A stretch of 64,000 nt of DNA from TMED23 sp913054205. GTDB lineage: Bacteria > Pseudomonadota > Alphaproteobacteria > Rhodospirillales > UBA2165. The stretch spans positions 26,321 through 90,320 of the forward strand of contig JAYGEG010000067.1 of assembly GCA_046582495.1 (NCBI GenBank), written 5' to 3'. Position numbers and translations under genes: made by a program. Under the pieces are notes generated by a model, which worked only from the letters and a program-made list of their open reading frames with translations, did not search any database and was not told where the DNA came from. Below are positions 25,760 to 34,102 of the stretch, one piece after another. Numbering within the stretch: position 1 is the first letter of the stretch; each line of letters begins with the position of its first letter.

Positions 25760-26773
25760 TTATTTAATGACTTGCGGATTGATCGGAGAGCCGGTACCGC
25801 GCGATATCACCAGAGGCGGTGCACACAGGAAAAACTCATAGACGCCGTCTTTAGCACAATCCGCAACAAGTTCGCGGAGATACCAAATTTCGCCGTGAAC
25901 AATGCCGATATAGGGGATTGTCACCCAATGCCAAGGCTGGTTCGTGCCATCGACTGTTTTGTTGGGTCGTACTTCGATGCCCCAGGTGTCGGAGCAAATA
26001 CCGGCAATCTCTTTTTCATGGATCCAATCGACGGTTTCGAAGGCCAGTCCCGGTGCATCGCCGCCGGCATAGCCACCCCATTCACCGCGGTCGAGGCAGT
26101 CGGCCATATGGCCGGTGTTAAAAATAACAAAATCACCGCGCCGAACTTCGACACCTTGCGCCTTGGCCGTCCGGTTGAGGTCATTGATTGTGATGCCATA
26201 GCCGTCTGCCAAGCGATCTTTCTTTTTATAGCGCGCCACATCAAGCAGCACGCCACGACCGACCATCTTGTCGGCAAATTTCTCGATACCATTTCTGTGC
26301 GCGCCCATCGAATCGACCAGCGCGGCATCGTAACCGTTCCACATTTTATCACCGGCAAAAACATGGGCCAGCGCATCCCATTGACTGGCACACTGAGTTG
26401 GCAAATTGATAAAATCATCGGCATAACGTAGGCCAACGGTTTTATCCTGTCGACCTGCTATTGCATCGGTGCCGGTTGCCATCATGTGATGCAAGGGATT
26501 CCAACGACCACCGAACAATCCATTTTGTGGACCTTTTTCATCCAGTTCCAAGCCGAGCCGGAAAACCTTGCCTTTTTTGATCAGTTTCGCGGCATCAACA
26601 ATATCTTGCGGTGTGATGTAGTTGAGCACGCCCAATTCATCGTTTTTGCCCCACTTGCCCCAATTCGACAGCTGTTTGCCTTTGCGAACGACATCAGCCT
26701 TCGTCAGGCCTTTCTTTTGGCCTTTCTTTTGGCTTTTCTTCTTAGCTGGCTTTTTGGCAGGTTTTTTGGCCAT
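25760..26773 (-). CDS. Cyclase-family hydrolase with lysine-rich N-terminal extension
   Basis: 337 residues of the longer PF04199 subgroup. Core segments are G-V-L-N-Y-I-T-P-Q-D-I, Q-W-D-A-L-A-H (metal-site region) and G-R-G-V-L-L-D-V-A-R. R-R-G-D-F-V-I-F-N-T-G-H and D-T-W-G-I-E-V-R-P follow. The first 25 or so residues are almost only Lys, Ala and Pro (M-A-K-K-P-A-K-K-P-A-K-K-K...), unlike the family and similar to histone-like or topoisomerase tails. Promoter-proximal gene of the three-gene minus-strand operon; divergent from the amidase. Substrate unknown. Confidence 0.82.
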   Translation of the reverse strand: MAKKPAKKPAKKKSQKKGQKKGLTKADVVRKGKQLSNWGKWGKNDELGVLNYITPQDIVDAAKLIKKGKVFRLGLELDEKGPQNGLFGGRWNPLHHMMATGTDAIAGRQDKTVGLRYADDFINLPTQCASQWDALAHVFAGDKMWNGYDAALVDSMGAHRNGIEKFADKMVGRGVLLDVARYKKKDRLADGYGITINDLNRTAKAQGVEVRRGDFVIFNTGHMADCLDRGEWGGYAGGDAPGLAFETVDWIHEKEIAGICSDTWGIEVRPNKTVDGTNQPWHWVTIPYIGIVHGEIWYLRELVADCAKDGVYEFFLCAPPLVISRGTGSPINPQVIK

Positions 26774-26946
26774 CGTCTCATCTCCCTTGGATCATATTCA
26801 TTGATGCTTTTTGTGCAGTCTATGTCAGCCTGAATTCGCTGTCGAGAATTAATGATCAAGTGCTTACTTAGAGGTAGGTGTCTTGTTGTCTGTTGTTCAA
26901 TTGTGTTTTATAAGGCCTTTCAGATAACAATGTAGGCTCGTTAAAA

Positions 26947-28350
26947 ATGACCGATTGGATGGACCGCCCCCTCGCCGATATGGCCCAAGCTTTGCGCGAC
27001 GGAAATGTGACAGCGACAGAGATTGGCGAAACAGTGATTGCACGGCATGACGCTTGGGACGAAAAACTGACGGCTTACAAAAATTGGAATGCGGAAAACA
27101 CACTGGATCAAGCGACGGCCGCCGATCATGCCCTAAAAACAGGTAACGACCTTGGCGCGCTGGCTGGCATTCCGATCTCGGTTAAAGACATTTATGGCGT
27201 TGAAGGTTTCCCGACATTTGCCGGCTCGCCAAATCAGCTGCCACCCGAATGGGAGAAAGAAGGCCCGGTTGTGAAGGCCGTTCGCCGCCAGCTTTGTGTC
27301 ATCCCCGGAAAAACCCACACCGTCGAGTTCGCCTTTGGCGGTCTTGGCATCAACCCCCATTGGGTCACGCCGCGCAATCCGTGGGACGCTGAAAACCACC
27401 GAGCACCCGGCGGTTCCAGTGCCGGCGCTGGTGTCAGCCTCCATGAAGGCTCGGCGATGGTGGCGTTTGGCACGGACACAGGTGGCTCTGTTCGCATTCC
27501 AGCCTCACTCACCGGCAATGTCGGCATTAAAACCTCAAAAGGACGCTGGTCGACCGACGGTATTGTGCCGCTGAGCACGACTTTTGATACGCCTGGCATT
27601 TTGACAAAATCTGTTGCCGATGCGGTTTTTGCTTTCGAGGCAATCGATGCCAAAAGCCGCCACAGTACTGCTAAAATTCATATCAAAGCGGCGAGCGAAA
27701 TTACACTCGGCGTGACCACCGATTTTTTCTGGGATAAATGCCAGGACGATATCGCCGCAGTCGTCGAGGACACGATTTCTGAACTGGTCAAAGCGGGTAT
27801 GAAATCTCGCGCTGTCAGCATGCCGGAGGCGCATGAGGCAGTTGAAGTCATGGCCGGCGGCATCATTGCCGCGTCTGAAGGCTACGAATTCCTTTCAAAC
27901 GAATTGCCCGAATGGATTGATACACTTCATCCCATTGTCGGAGCCCGCATGAACACCGGCAGCGATTCTGCGGCCTTTGGATATCTAACCGCCATTCGCC
28001 AAGTGCAGCGTCTCTGGGCACGCGCCGATGCGCAATTGGCGGACGTCGATGTCTTGGCAGTACCAACCATTCCGATCACGCCGCCGATCCTTTCCGAAGT
28101 TGAGGAAATGGAGGCTTATGGCACCGCCAACATGCTGACCCTCAGCAATACCATGGCCGGTAATTCGCTTAATTTGTGCAGCGTCACGATACCAGTTGGA
28201 CTGGATAAAGCCGGTATGCCGGTCGGGCTGCAATTGCTGACCCGCCTCCACAATGAAGAAACACTGCTGGCCGTAGCCTTGGCGGTGGAAGCCGTTATCG
28301 GCATCCCCGCCGATCGTTTGGGAAAACCTCCTCTCGGTGGCAGCCTCTAA
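26947..28350 (+). CDS. Amidase signature family protein
   Basis: 467-residue cytoplasmic amidase. The Ser-cisSer-Lys triad is visible: K80 in I-S-V-K-D-I-Y-G, the G-G-S-S-A-G loop at 155-160, and nucleophile S181 in G-T-D-T-G-G-S-V-R-I-P-A-S. Length is normal for the family. It opens the plus-strand set amidase / reductase / deacetylase-fold hydrolase / ankyrin protein / ABM protein and is divergent from the cyclase genes. Substrate cannot be told from sequence. GatA is unlikely because gatC/gatB are absent. Confidence 0.88.
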   Translation: MTDWMDRPLADMAQALRDGNVTATEIGETVIARHDAWDEKLTAYKNWNAENTLDQATAADHALKTGNDLGALAGIPISVKDIYGVEGFPTFAGSPNQLPPEWEKEGPVVKAVRRQLCVIPGKTHTVEFAFGGLGINPHWVTPRNPWDAENHRAPGGSSAGAGVSLHEGSAMVAFGTDTGGSVRIPASLTGNVGIKTSKGRWSTDGIVPLSTTFDTPGILTKSVADAVFAFEAIDAKSRHSTAKIHIKAASEITLGVTTDFFWDKCQDDIAAVVEDTISELVKAGMKSRAVSMPEAHEAVEVMAGGIIAASEGYEFLSNELPEWIDTLHPIVGARMNTGSDSAAFGYLTAIRQVQRLWARADAQLADVDVLAVPTIPITPPILSEVEEMEAYGTANMLTLSNTMAGNSLNLCSVTIPVGLDKAGMPVGLQLLTRLHNEETLLAVALAVEAVIGIPADRLGKPPLGGSL

Positions 28351-28406
28351 ATTGGTGCCGGGTACATGTTAATTAGTTAAATTATATCAATGAGTTAGGA
28401 TTTTGA

Positions 28407-29306
28407 ATGTCGTTAAAAGTGGGTATTGTTGGGCTTGGAATTATGGGCGGTTCCTTCGCCAAAAACTTACGAGAGGCCGATTTCGAAGTTTGCGGATTTG
28501 ATATTGTCGAAAAAAATGTAGAGGCGCTCGTCGCTTTAGGCGGCACAGCCTGTGATTCGCCCAAAGAAGTCGCCGAACAATCAGATGTCGTGATCACCTC
28601 GCTGCCGAGTATCCCGGCTTTTCATGCAGTGATGAGCGGTGATGATGGCTTCACAGCTGCCAAGAAAGACGGGCTCATTGTCATTGAATGCTCAACGTTA
28701 CCGATTGCAGACAAACAGGCAGCGCATGATGCGCTCCGAGAAGTCGGCACAATCTTGATGGATTGCCCAATCAGTGGCACGGGCTCGCAGGCCATCAACA
28801 AGGATCTCTCGATTTATGTCAGCGGCGAAGAATCCGCGCACGCAAAATGCCAAGATGTTTTCAACGGCTTTGCAAATATCAATTTCTACGTCGGGGAATT
28901 TGGCAATGGCAGCAAAATGAAGTTTGTTGCCAATCTTCTGGTCCATATTCATAACGTCGCCTCCGCTGAAGCCATGGTGCTCGGCATGAAAGCCGGGCTT
29001 GAACCGCAAACCATACTCGATGTTGTAAAAGTTGGCGCCGGCGGCTCGCGGGTGCTCGAGTTGCGCGGCCCGATGATGGTGGCTGACAATTACGATGACG
29101 CAACCATGAAAATGGACATCTGGCAGAAGGATATTAAAGTGATCAGCGAGTTTGCCGCTGACCTTGAATGTCCAACGCCGCTGTTTACCGCAGGGATTGA
29201 TATCTATCGGTCCGGCCTCGCCAAAGGCATGGATAAACTCGATACCGCCTCGGTCTGCCGCGTGCTGGAAGAAATGGCCGGGCTAGAGAGAAAGAAGGAA
29301 AGTTAA
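28407..29306 (+). CDS. NAD(P)-dependent oxidoreductase, 3-hydroxyisobutyrate dehydrogenase family
   Basis: Beta-hydroxyacid dehydrogenase of 299 residues. The dinucleotide motif G-L-G-I-M-G lies near residue 10. The substrate motif is D-C-P-I-S-G-T, and the catalytic Lys sits in G-N-G-S-K-M-K with N-L-L downstream. Family members reduce or oxidise 3-hydroxyisobutyrate, tartronate semialdehyde or succinic semialdehyde-like compounds. It sits between the amidase and the deacetylase-fold hydrolase, 1 bp before the latter. A paralogue lies at 31237-32130. Confidence 0.88.
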   Translation: MSLKVGIVGLGIMGGSFAKNLREADFEVCGFDIVEKNVEALVALGGTACDSPKEVAEQSDVVITSLPSIPAFHAVMSGDDGFTAAKKDGLIVIECSTLPIADKQAAHDALREVGTILMDCPISGTGSQAINKDLSIYVSGEESAHAKCQDVFNGFANINFYVGEFGNGSKMKFVANLLVHIHNVASAEAMVLGMKAGLEPQTILDVVKVGAGGSRVLELRGPMMVADNYDDATMKMDIWQKDIKVISEFAADLECPTPLFTAGIDIYRSGLAKGMDKLDTASVCRVLEEMAGLERKKES

Positions 29307-29307
29307 A

Positions 29308-30180
29308 ATGGACACACCGCGCGAAAGGCTTCCCTACTCCGCCATCATCGACCGGCCCAAACTGGAATTGCCAGGCGGTGCCCGCATGGCCGTCTGGACC
29401 ATCATGAATGTCGAACATTGGGACAGCACCAAGGCGCAACCCCGCACCATATTGCCGCCGCCGATGGGCCAGCCGTTATTGCCAGATGTGCCCAACTGGT
29501 CATGGCATGAATACGGCAATCGGGTGGGTTTTTGGCGTCTCAACGATATGTTCAAAAACTATGACGTGACGCCGACCCTCGCGATGAACGGCATTATTTT
29601 GGAAACTTATCCGCGTATTGCCGAGACCGCGCTCGAAGGCGGCTGGGAAATCATGGGCCACGGCTATATCCAAGGGCCGATGCATAAACTTGAAGATCAG
29701 CGCGAACATATCCAAAGCACGGTCGAGGCGATCAAAGATTTCACCGGCAAAGGCCCGGTCGGTTGGGAAAGCCCCGGCCTTACCGAAACCATGGAAACGC
29801 TCGATATTTTGTCCGACTGCGGCATTGAATATGTTGCCGATTGGCCGCTTGATGACCAACCGGTGGAACTTAAAACAACCACCGGCAAGCAGATGTTCTC
29901 TATACCCTACCCGCTTGAGACCAATGACATTACGATAATGGCTCTGCAACAGCATTCCTCGGAGGAATTTGCCAAACGCTGTATCGATCATTTTGACCGG
30001 CTTTATGAAGACAGTGCCGATATCACGCGCATCATGGGGATCAGCATGCACACCTATATTTCCGGCGTGCCGCACCGCTCGAAATATGTCGAGCAGGTTT
30101 ATGAGCACATCACCAGCAAACCCGATGTTTTGATTTGGACCGGCGAGCAGGTGATGGATTGGTATAAAACACAGATATGA
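29308..30180 (+). CDS. Polysaccharide-deacetylase-fold hydrolase (PuuE/allantoinase-like)
   Basis: 290 residues resembling PuuE-type allantoinases and related cytoplasmic deacetylase-fold amidohydrolases. Landmarks are the N-terminal A-V-W-T-I-M-N-V-E-H-W, W-E-I-M-G-H-G-Y (metal-site His), and G-W-E-S-P-G-L-T-E-T. The family hydrolyses ring amides or acetamides. No signal peptide is present, which argues against a cell-wall deacetylase. It starts 1 bp after the reductase stop and overlaps the ankyrin gene by four bases (ATGA). Confidence 0.82.
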   Translation: MDTPRERLPYSAIIDRPKLELPGGARMAVWTIMNVEHWDSTKAQPRTILPPPMGQPLLPDVPNWSWHEYGNRVGFWRLNDMFKNYDVTPTLAMNGIILETYPRIAETALEGGWEIMGHGYIQGPMHKLEDQREHIQSTVEAIKDFTGKGPVGWESPGLTETMETLDILSDCGIEYVADWPLDDQPVELKTTTGKQMFSIPYPLETNDITIMALQQHSSEEFAKRCIDHFDRLYEDSADITRIMGISMHTYISGVPHRSKYVEQVYEHITSKPDVLIWTGEQVMDWYKTQI

Positions 30181-30863
30181 AAACCCTCGCTTTAATTTTC
30201 GGTATCTTAATTTGTCACGCTTCGGATGTTGTTGCTCAAACGGCACCCTCACCAGATGAAATCAGCAATTATACCGGCCTCCACGCTGCGGCGGCAAAAG
30301 GCGACATTTCTAAAATAATTTCTTTGGATAAATCAGGCAGCGATCTCAACGCACGTGATGGTTTTGGCCGAACAGCATTGATGATGGCGACCTATCAGAA
30401 CCATATGGCAGCCGCCAAAGTTTTGATTGCGGCGGGGGCCGATCTCAATGCGTTCGATAGCGAACGCTACGACATGATCACCATCGCAGTCGTCGCCAAT
30501 ACACTTCAGATGATGAATTTGGCGATTGGCTCCGGCGGCAATGCCAAACTGATGACCAGCCCCTATGACGGCACGGCACTTATCGCCGCCGCCCATCTCG
30601 GCCATGTTGAAGTGGTCCGCAGCCTCATTAAAGCCGGCGCGCCGCTCGATCACATCAATAATTTAAAATGGACGGCACTGATTGAGGCAATTGTTTTAGG
30701 CGACGGCGGTAAAAATCATCAACTCATTCTGCAAGATTTGATCTCTGCCGGGGCTGATATCAATTTGGCGGACGGCAGCGGCGACACGCCGCTCACATTG
30801 GCGCGCAATCGAAATTACGCTGCCATGATTAAAATGCTGGAAGCGGCGGGCGCAAAGCCCTAG
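30177..30863 (+). CDS. Exported ankyrin-repeat protein
   Basis: 228 residues with a signal peptide (L-A-L-I-F-G-I-L-I-C-H-A). Then come about five ankyrin repeats, e.g. G-R-T-A-L-M-M-A-T-Y, V-L-I-A-A-G-A-D-L-N, L-I-K-A-G-A-P-L-D and G-D-T-P-L-T-L-A. Ankyrin repeats bind other proteins; single-operon periplasmic ankyrin proteins are sometimes partners or inhibitors of neighbouring enzymes. The ATGA overlap with the upstream hydrolase means coupled translation, though that enzyme lacks a signal peptide. Role unknown. Confidence 0.8.
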   Translation: MKTLALIFGILICHASDVVAQTAPSPDEISNYTGLHAAAAKGDISKIISLDKSGSDLNARDGFGRTALMMATYQNHMAAAKVLIAAGADLNAFDSERYDMITIAVVANTLQMMNLAIGSGGNAKLMTSPYDGTALIAAAHLGHVEVVRSLIKAGAPLDHINNLKWTALIEAIVLGDGGKNHQLILQDLISAGADINLADGSGDTPLTLARNRNYAAMIKMLEAAGAKP

Positions 30864-30898
30864 AAACTCACCACAGAATTCATTCAGGAGAACACCAA

Positions 30899-31198
30899 AT
30901 GGCTAATCTCGTAAATCTCGTGCACGTGTCATGTGATGCCAGCATTCGCGAAGAATTGCTCGATAAACTGTGGGTTAATGTTCACGCCGCGCGCGAAGAA
31001 GAAGGCTGCTATCAATTTGACGTATCAGTCCAAAGCGACGACCCAAACGCGTTCATATTCTATGAAGTCTATAAAGACGAAGCCGCACTCGCCTGGCACA
31101 AGGAGCAGCAATATTTCCTCGACTACTTTAAAATCGTCACTGACCTCGGCGACAAAGTGAACCGTTCCTTTGTCACCTATTGGGTCGAGGATAAATAA
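30899..31198 (+). CDS. ABM-domain (quinol monooxygenase-like) protein
   Basis: 99-residue ferredoxin-fold protein of the antibiotic biosynthesis monooxygenase family, marked by E-E-E-G-C-Y-Q-F-D-V-S and F-I-F-Y-E-V-Y-K-D-E-A-A-L-A-W-H. Members act as cofactor-free monooxygenases or as isomerase-like small enzymes. AGGAG lies upstream of the ATG at 30899. Last gene of the plus-strand set; a palindromic terminator follows. Confidence 0.82.
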   Translation: MANLVNLVHVSCDASIREELLDKLWVNVHAAREEEGCYQFDVSVQSDDPNAFIFYEVYKDEAALAWHKEQQYFLDYFKIVTDLGDKVNRSFVTYWVEDK

Positions 31199-31203
31199 TT
31201 AAC

Positions 31204-31238
31204 AATGTAATAAAGGTTCCAGGAACCTTTATTACATT
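31204..31238. terminator. Perfect 17-bp inverted repeat between convergent genes
   Basis: AATGTAATAAAGGTTCC at 31204-31220 is mirrored by GGAACCTTTATTACATT at 31222-31238 around a single base. It fills the space between the ABM gene (ends 31198) and the convergent reductase, and overlaps the stop codon of the latter (31237-31239). It lacks a clear U-tract but likely ends transcription from both sides. Confidence 0.7.
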
Positions 31239-32130
31239 ACTCGACGAGTTTGCGGTCTATGCCGGCTGAGGTTTCGATGGCTTTACAGACGGCAGATGTG
31301 TCGAGATGGCCGAGGCCTTGGGCAATGGCGGAATTAAATTTTTGCCAGGCTGAGACATAAAGATCGATCGGTGCCCTGACTTCTGCGGCATAGGACGTGA
31401 TGATGCTGGCGTCTTTCTCATAGACAGAAAACATTGTGCCGCCGCCTTCGCGGTAGTCACTTTCGGACATCATTTTGCCGCGAATATCGAACATTTTTGA
31501 GCCACCGGCACTTTCCTTGATCACCTCGTAGATGAGCTTTGGATCAAAACCAGCTTTCTGGCCGAGGGTAAAACATTCCGCCGCGGCGGCATTGTGAACA
31601 TGGACAAGGTAGTTCGCCAAAATCTTCATGCGGCTGCCATCACCGACGTCACCAACATAGAAATTACTTGCCGTGAAGCCGTCAAAAATTGACAGGCATT
31701 CTTTGTAAGCAGCTTCGTCGCCGCCGATATGACACGACGCCATGCCTTTGGCCAGCATCGGCGGCGTTGCACTAATCGGCGCATCCAGCATGTTTTTACC
31801 ACTTTCTTTGAGCGTCGCCGCGACATCAATTTTTTGCTGAACTTTAAGCGTCGAACACTCGATGACGATCTGCCCCGGTTTATCCGTTTGGTTCAGCTGT
31901 TCAACGACATTTTCGACCGCTGCAATAACCGGCAAAGAAAGGATGACGACATCCGCCTTTTCTGAAACTTCCGCAACGCTCGCCGCTGCCTCCAAGCCAA
32001 ACTCATCAAGAGCTTCAATGCATTTGGGATCGAGATCAAAGCCAATGACTTTAAATTGTTTTTTTAAAAGAAGCCCCGCGACATTGCCGCCCATAGGTCC
32101 CAATCCAATAACACCAACTGTAACGCTCAT
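31237..32130 (-). CDS. NAD(P)-dependent oxidoreductase, 3-hydroxyisobutyrate dehydrogenase family (second copy)
   Basis: 297 residues, paralogue of the gene at 28407. It has G-L-G-P-M-G-G near the N-terminus, D-A-P-I-S-A-T, and the catalytic Lys in G-D-G-S-R-M-K with N-Y-L. The C-terminus L-D-T-S-A-V-C-K-A-I parallels L-D-T-A-S-V-C-R-V-L of the first copy. Only one side of the substrate motif differs (S-A-T against S-G-T), so the substrates may be related but not identical. Tartronate-semialdehyde reductase activity is possible but unproven. Confidence 0.86.
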   Translation of the reverse strand: MSVTVGVIGLGPMGGNVAGLLLKKQFKVIGFDLDPKCIEALDEFGLEAAASVAEVSEKADVVILSLPVIAAVENVVEQLNQTDKPGQIVIECSTLKVQQKIDVAATLKESGKNMLDAPISATPPMLAKGMASCHIGGDEAAYKECLSIFDGFTASNFYVGDVGDGSRMKILANYLVHVHNAAAAECFTLGQKAGFDPKLIYEVIKESAGGSKMFDIRGKMMSESDYREGGGTMFSVYEKDASIITSYAAEVRAPIDLYVSAWQKFNSAIAQGLGHLDTSAVCKAIETSAGIDRKLVE

Positions 32131-32524
32131 TTTACCCCTCCAAAAGTTAGGTGATTTTCAATACTTTTAATTCTTACTCAATTTTCTTTGGGCGCATTCA
32201 TACCATTTGCAACGCCCTAAGCAAGGCTTCAGTTTAACTACATTTTTGGTGCATATACTTGGTTTATTCGATAGCTATGCGTTTCATGCATACCAGAATA
32301 AGTAAATTAACAGCAGTAATCCGGGATAATCGGGCGTATATACTCCCCATGAAACACAGATCAATCATACAGAGATTTTTGGCGCGGCGGCGTTTTTTGA
32401 CCCGCTCATTTTGGCGTCACACCACTCATTACCGCGGCCATTAATACCCTCGGCAGTGGGCGCGTTCGATTAATCTATCACTATCCAGATAACCGAACGA
32501 TCTCTTTAAAACGAAAATTAAATC
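32131..32524. other. 394-bp gap, no supported gene
   Basis: Lies between two minus-strand genes: downstream of the binding-protein gene and upstream of the second reductase. It is AT-rich in its first half (presumably the reductase promoter). Short frames here, including one of 61 codons at 32259-32444, are Arg/His-rich with no family likeness. I see no clear terminator, RNA gene or repeat. Confidence 0.5.
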
Positions 32525-33445
32525 TTACTCGACCAGCTCGAACAATCGATCCCCTAAACGGGCGCGGTGTTTGGCGACCAAGGGCGTAACCGCATCCTCG
32601 AAGGCCCTACGTTCGTCATCGCTTAACCTCACGATATCGTTTTCAGCTGGATCAAGAGCGTTCATGACCTCGTCGTCTTCGGCTTGAGCAAAGCCTCGTT
32701 GCGCCACAGTTGCGACATCGACTGAGGCTTGAACGGCGTCTTGGATCTCGGCCGGCCAGGATTGATACATCTCATTATTAACCATCACCAACACCATTCC
32801 AAAGAAATGGCCGGTCAGGGTAATGTGACGATGATACTGATAGGTGCCAAAGCGGTAGGTGTTGGTCAGCGGATTTTCCTGGGCATCAATCTCGCCGGAT
32901 TTTACTTTTTCAACGAGATCAGCGACATCAACAAAAGTCGGCTCCATGCCCAACAGCTTAAAAAACTCCTGGTGGACCTCAGAATTCATCGAGCGCATTT
33001 TCAAGCCGGCGCAATCGGCTGGCGTGCGTATCTCTTTGACACCATTGGTAAAATGGCGAAAACCGTTATCCCAAAAGCCCAAAATTCGAACGCCCATTTC
33101 AGCAAGAAACTTTTCTTTCAGCAAATCACCCAATTCGCCGTCAAGCGCTGCGTAGGCTTTGTCCCGGCTTTGAACAACAAACGGCAGATCAAAGATCGCC
33201 ACTTCCGGCACGCGCTCCGCCATGTAGCTGGAGGCGAAATAACACATCGTTAACTCACCGGCTTCGACCAAATTGGGCAAATCAATGGCTTGGATGCCTT
33301 TGGTTTCACACATATTGCCATCCATTTTGTAGCTCACCACATCACCCACACGCTTCGCCAATTCTTCGCCAAAAACTTCAGCGGCACGATTATGGACTGA
33401 GGTCGGGGGCTGGTAGCCGCCTAATTTGATTTTTACAGGGCTCAT
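32525..33445 (-). CDS. DctP-like TRAP binding protein without signal peptide
   Basis: 306 residues with the TRAP solute-receptor fold. Seen are L-P-F-V-V-Q-S-R-D, G-F-W-D-N-G-F-R-H-F-T, and L-K-M-R-S-M-N-S-E-V-H. Q-E-N-P-L-T-N-T and L-T-G-H-F-F-G-M-V match the carboxylate-binding region, where the conserved Arg lies in K-M-R. The protein starts directly at M-S-P-V-K-I-K-L-G-G-Y, the first strand of the mature domain. Upstream codons reach a stop within seven residues, so no export signal can be added. No permease gene is adjacent; dctQM lie 7 kb away. It may act in the cytoplasm or be a relic. A shared inverted repeat lies 29-42 bp upstream of the start. Confidence 0.85.
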   Translation of the reverse strand: MSPVKIKLGGYQPPTSVHNRAAEVFGEELAKRVGDVVSYKMDGNMCETKGIQAIDLPNLVEAGELTMCYFASSYMAERVPEVAIFDLPFVVQSRDKAYAALDGELGDLLKEKFLAEMGVRILGFWDNGFRHFTNGVKEIRTPADCAGLKMRSMNSEVHQEFFKLLGMEPTFVDVADLVEKVKSGEIDAQENPLTNTYRFGTYQYHRHITLTGHFFGMVLVMVNNEMYQSWPAEIQDAVQASVDVATVAQRGFAQAEDDEVMNALDPAENDIVRLSDDERRAFEDAVTPLVAKHRARLGDRLFELVE

Positions 33446-33473
33446 TGAGCAGGTCCTTATTTTTCATTATGAA

Positions 33474-33487
33474 GTCTTATATAAGAG
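33474..33487. promoter_or_regulatory. Inverted repeat GTCTTATATAAGAG upstream of dctP-like gene
   Basis: Contains the perfect 12-bp palindrome TCTTATATAAGA, centred about 36 bp upstream of the minus-strand start at 33445. It matches 12 of 14 positions of GTCTTATAGAAGAC found upstream of dctQ and tctC. Likely an operator for an unidentified regulator. Confidence 0.5.
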
Positions 33488-33555
33488 TGTTTAGTCAGCG
33501 GCAGCGTTTATATCAACCCTTGATCTACAGAGGGGATACACTTTTCGATGAGATT

Positions 33556-34053
33556 TTATTCTTCATCGACCAATTGGAGCGGCTGTTGATAGAAACTGAT
33601 GAAATAACGTTTGTCAGGTGTCCACCAACATTGTTCCTGATCGGGAACTATTTCAATGAATGAGCCAAAATTAGAGAGAGAGTATTTTTGAGTACAGCCA
33701 AGCCAGGTAACCAATGCTGTATTTTTAAAGAATTCAATAGGACCAATTTCTGTACGTTCGGCAGATAGGCCCGTTTGGTTTTTCAAAAAACAATTGCCCA
33801 CGCGATCGTGTCGGCACTTGGTTTCATTGCTGTTGGTGATTTTGACATGATGAACAATACCATCAACGACCTGAAAACCATCATCATCCAACATACGGCA
33901 GTCATCATTGGGGGGTATTTGACTGTGGGCAAATTCACAACGAAACCAGACACCCTCCAGCACATTTGATGACTCCGCAGCCCTTAGCGGCTGGGATGCC
34001 AATATTGCCACCGCAACGACGAGTAATTTTAACAAGACCTTTGAACAAATCAT
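33556..34053 (-). CDS. Secreted protein of unknown function
   Basis: 165 residues from ATG 34053, with a signal peptide (L-L-K-L-L-V-V-A-V-A-I-L-A-S, cleavage near L-R-A-A-E). The mature part has six cysteines (for instance F-R-C-E-F, D-D-C-R-M, T-K-C-R-H, N-C-F-L, L-G-C-T, E-Q-C-W-W), which suggests disulfide bonds in the periplasm. A longer frame to 34122 would overlap the RidA gene start. I do not recognise the family. Confidence 0.6.
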   Translation of the reverse strand: MICSKVLLKLLVVAVAILASQPLRAAESSNVLEGVWFRCEFAHSQIPPNDDCRMLDDDGFQVVDGIVHHVKITNSNETKCRHDRVGNCFLKNQTGLSAERTEIGPIEFFKNTALVTWLGCTQKYSLSNFGSFIEIVPDQEQCWWTPDKRYFISFYQQPLQLVDEE

Positions 34054-34102
34054 TCTATAAATATAGTAGAAATAGAATGTGACTGAAATAGGGAGAAAAA
34101 AA

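Noticed and set aside
25772..26431. 219-codon plus-strand frame over the cyclase gene
   Set aside because: Antisense shadow; the minus-strand product has the family motifs.
29500..30252. 250-codon minus-strand frame over the PuuE-like hydrolase
   Set aside because: Antisense to a conserved gene and without recognisable motifs.
32259..32444. Small Arg/His-rich ORF in the gap before the second reductase
   Set aside because: No ribosome-binding site, no family likeness, and weak composition; not supported as a gene.
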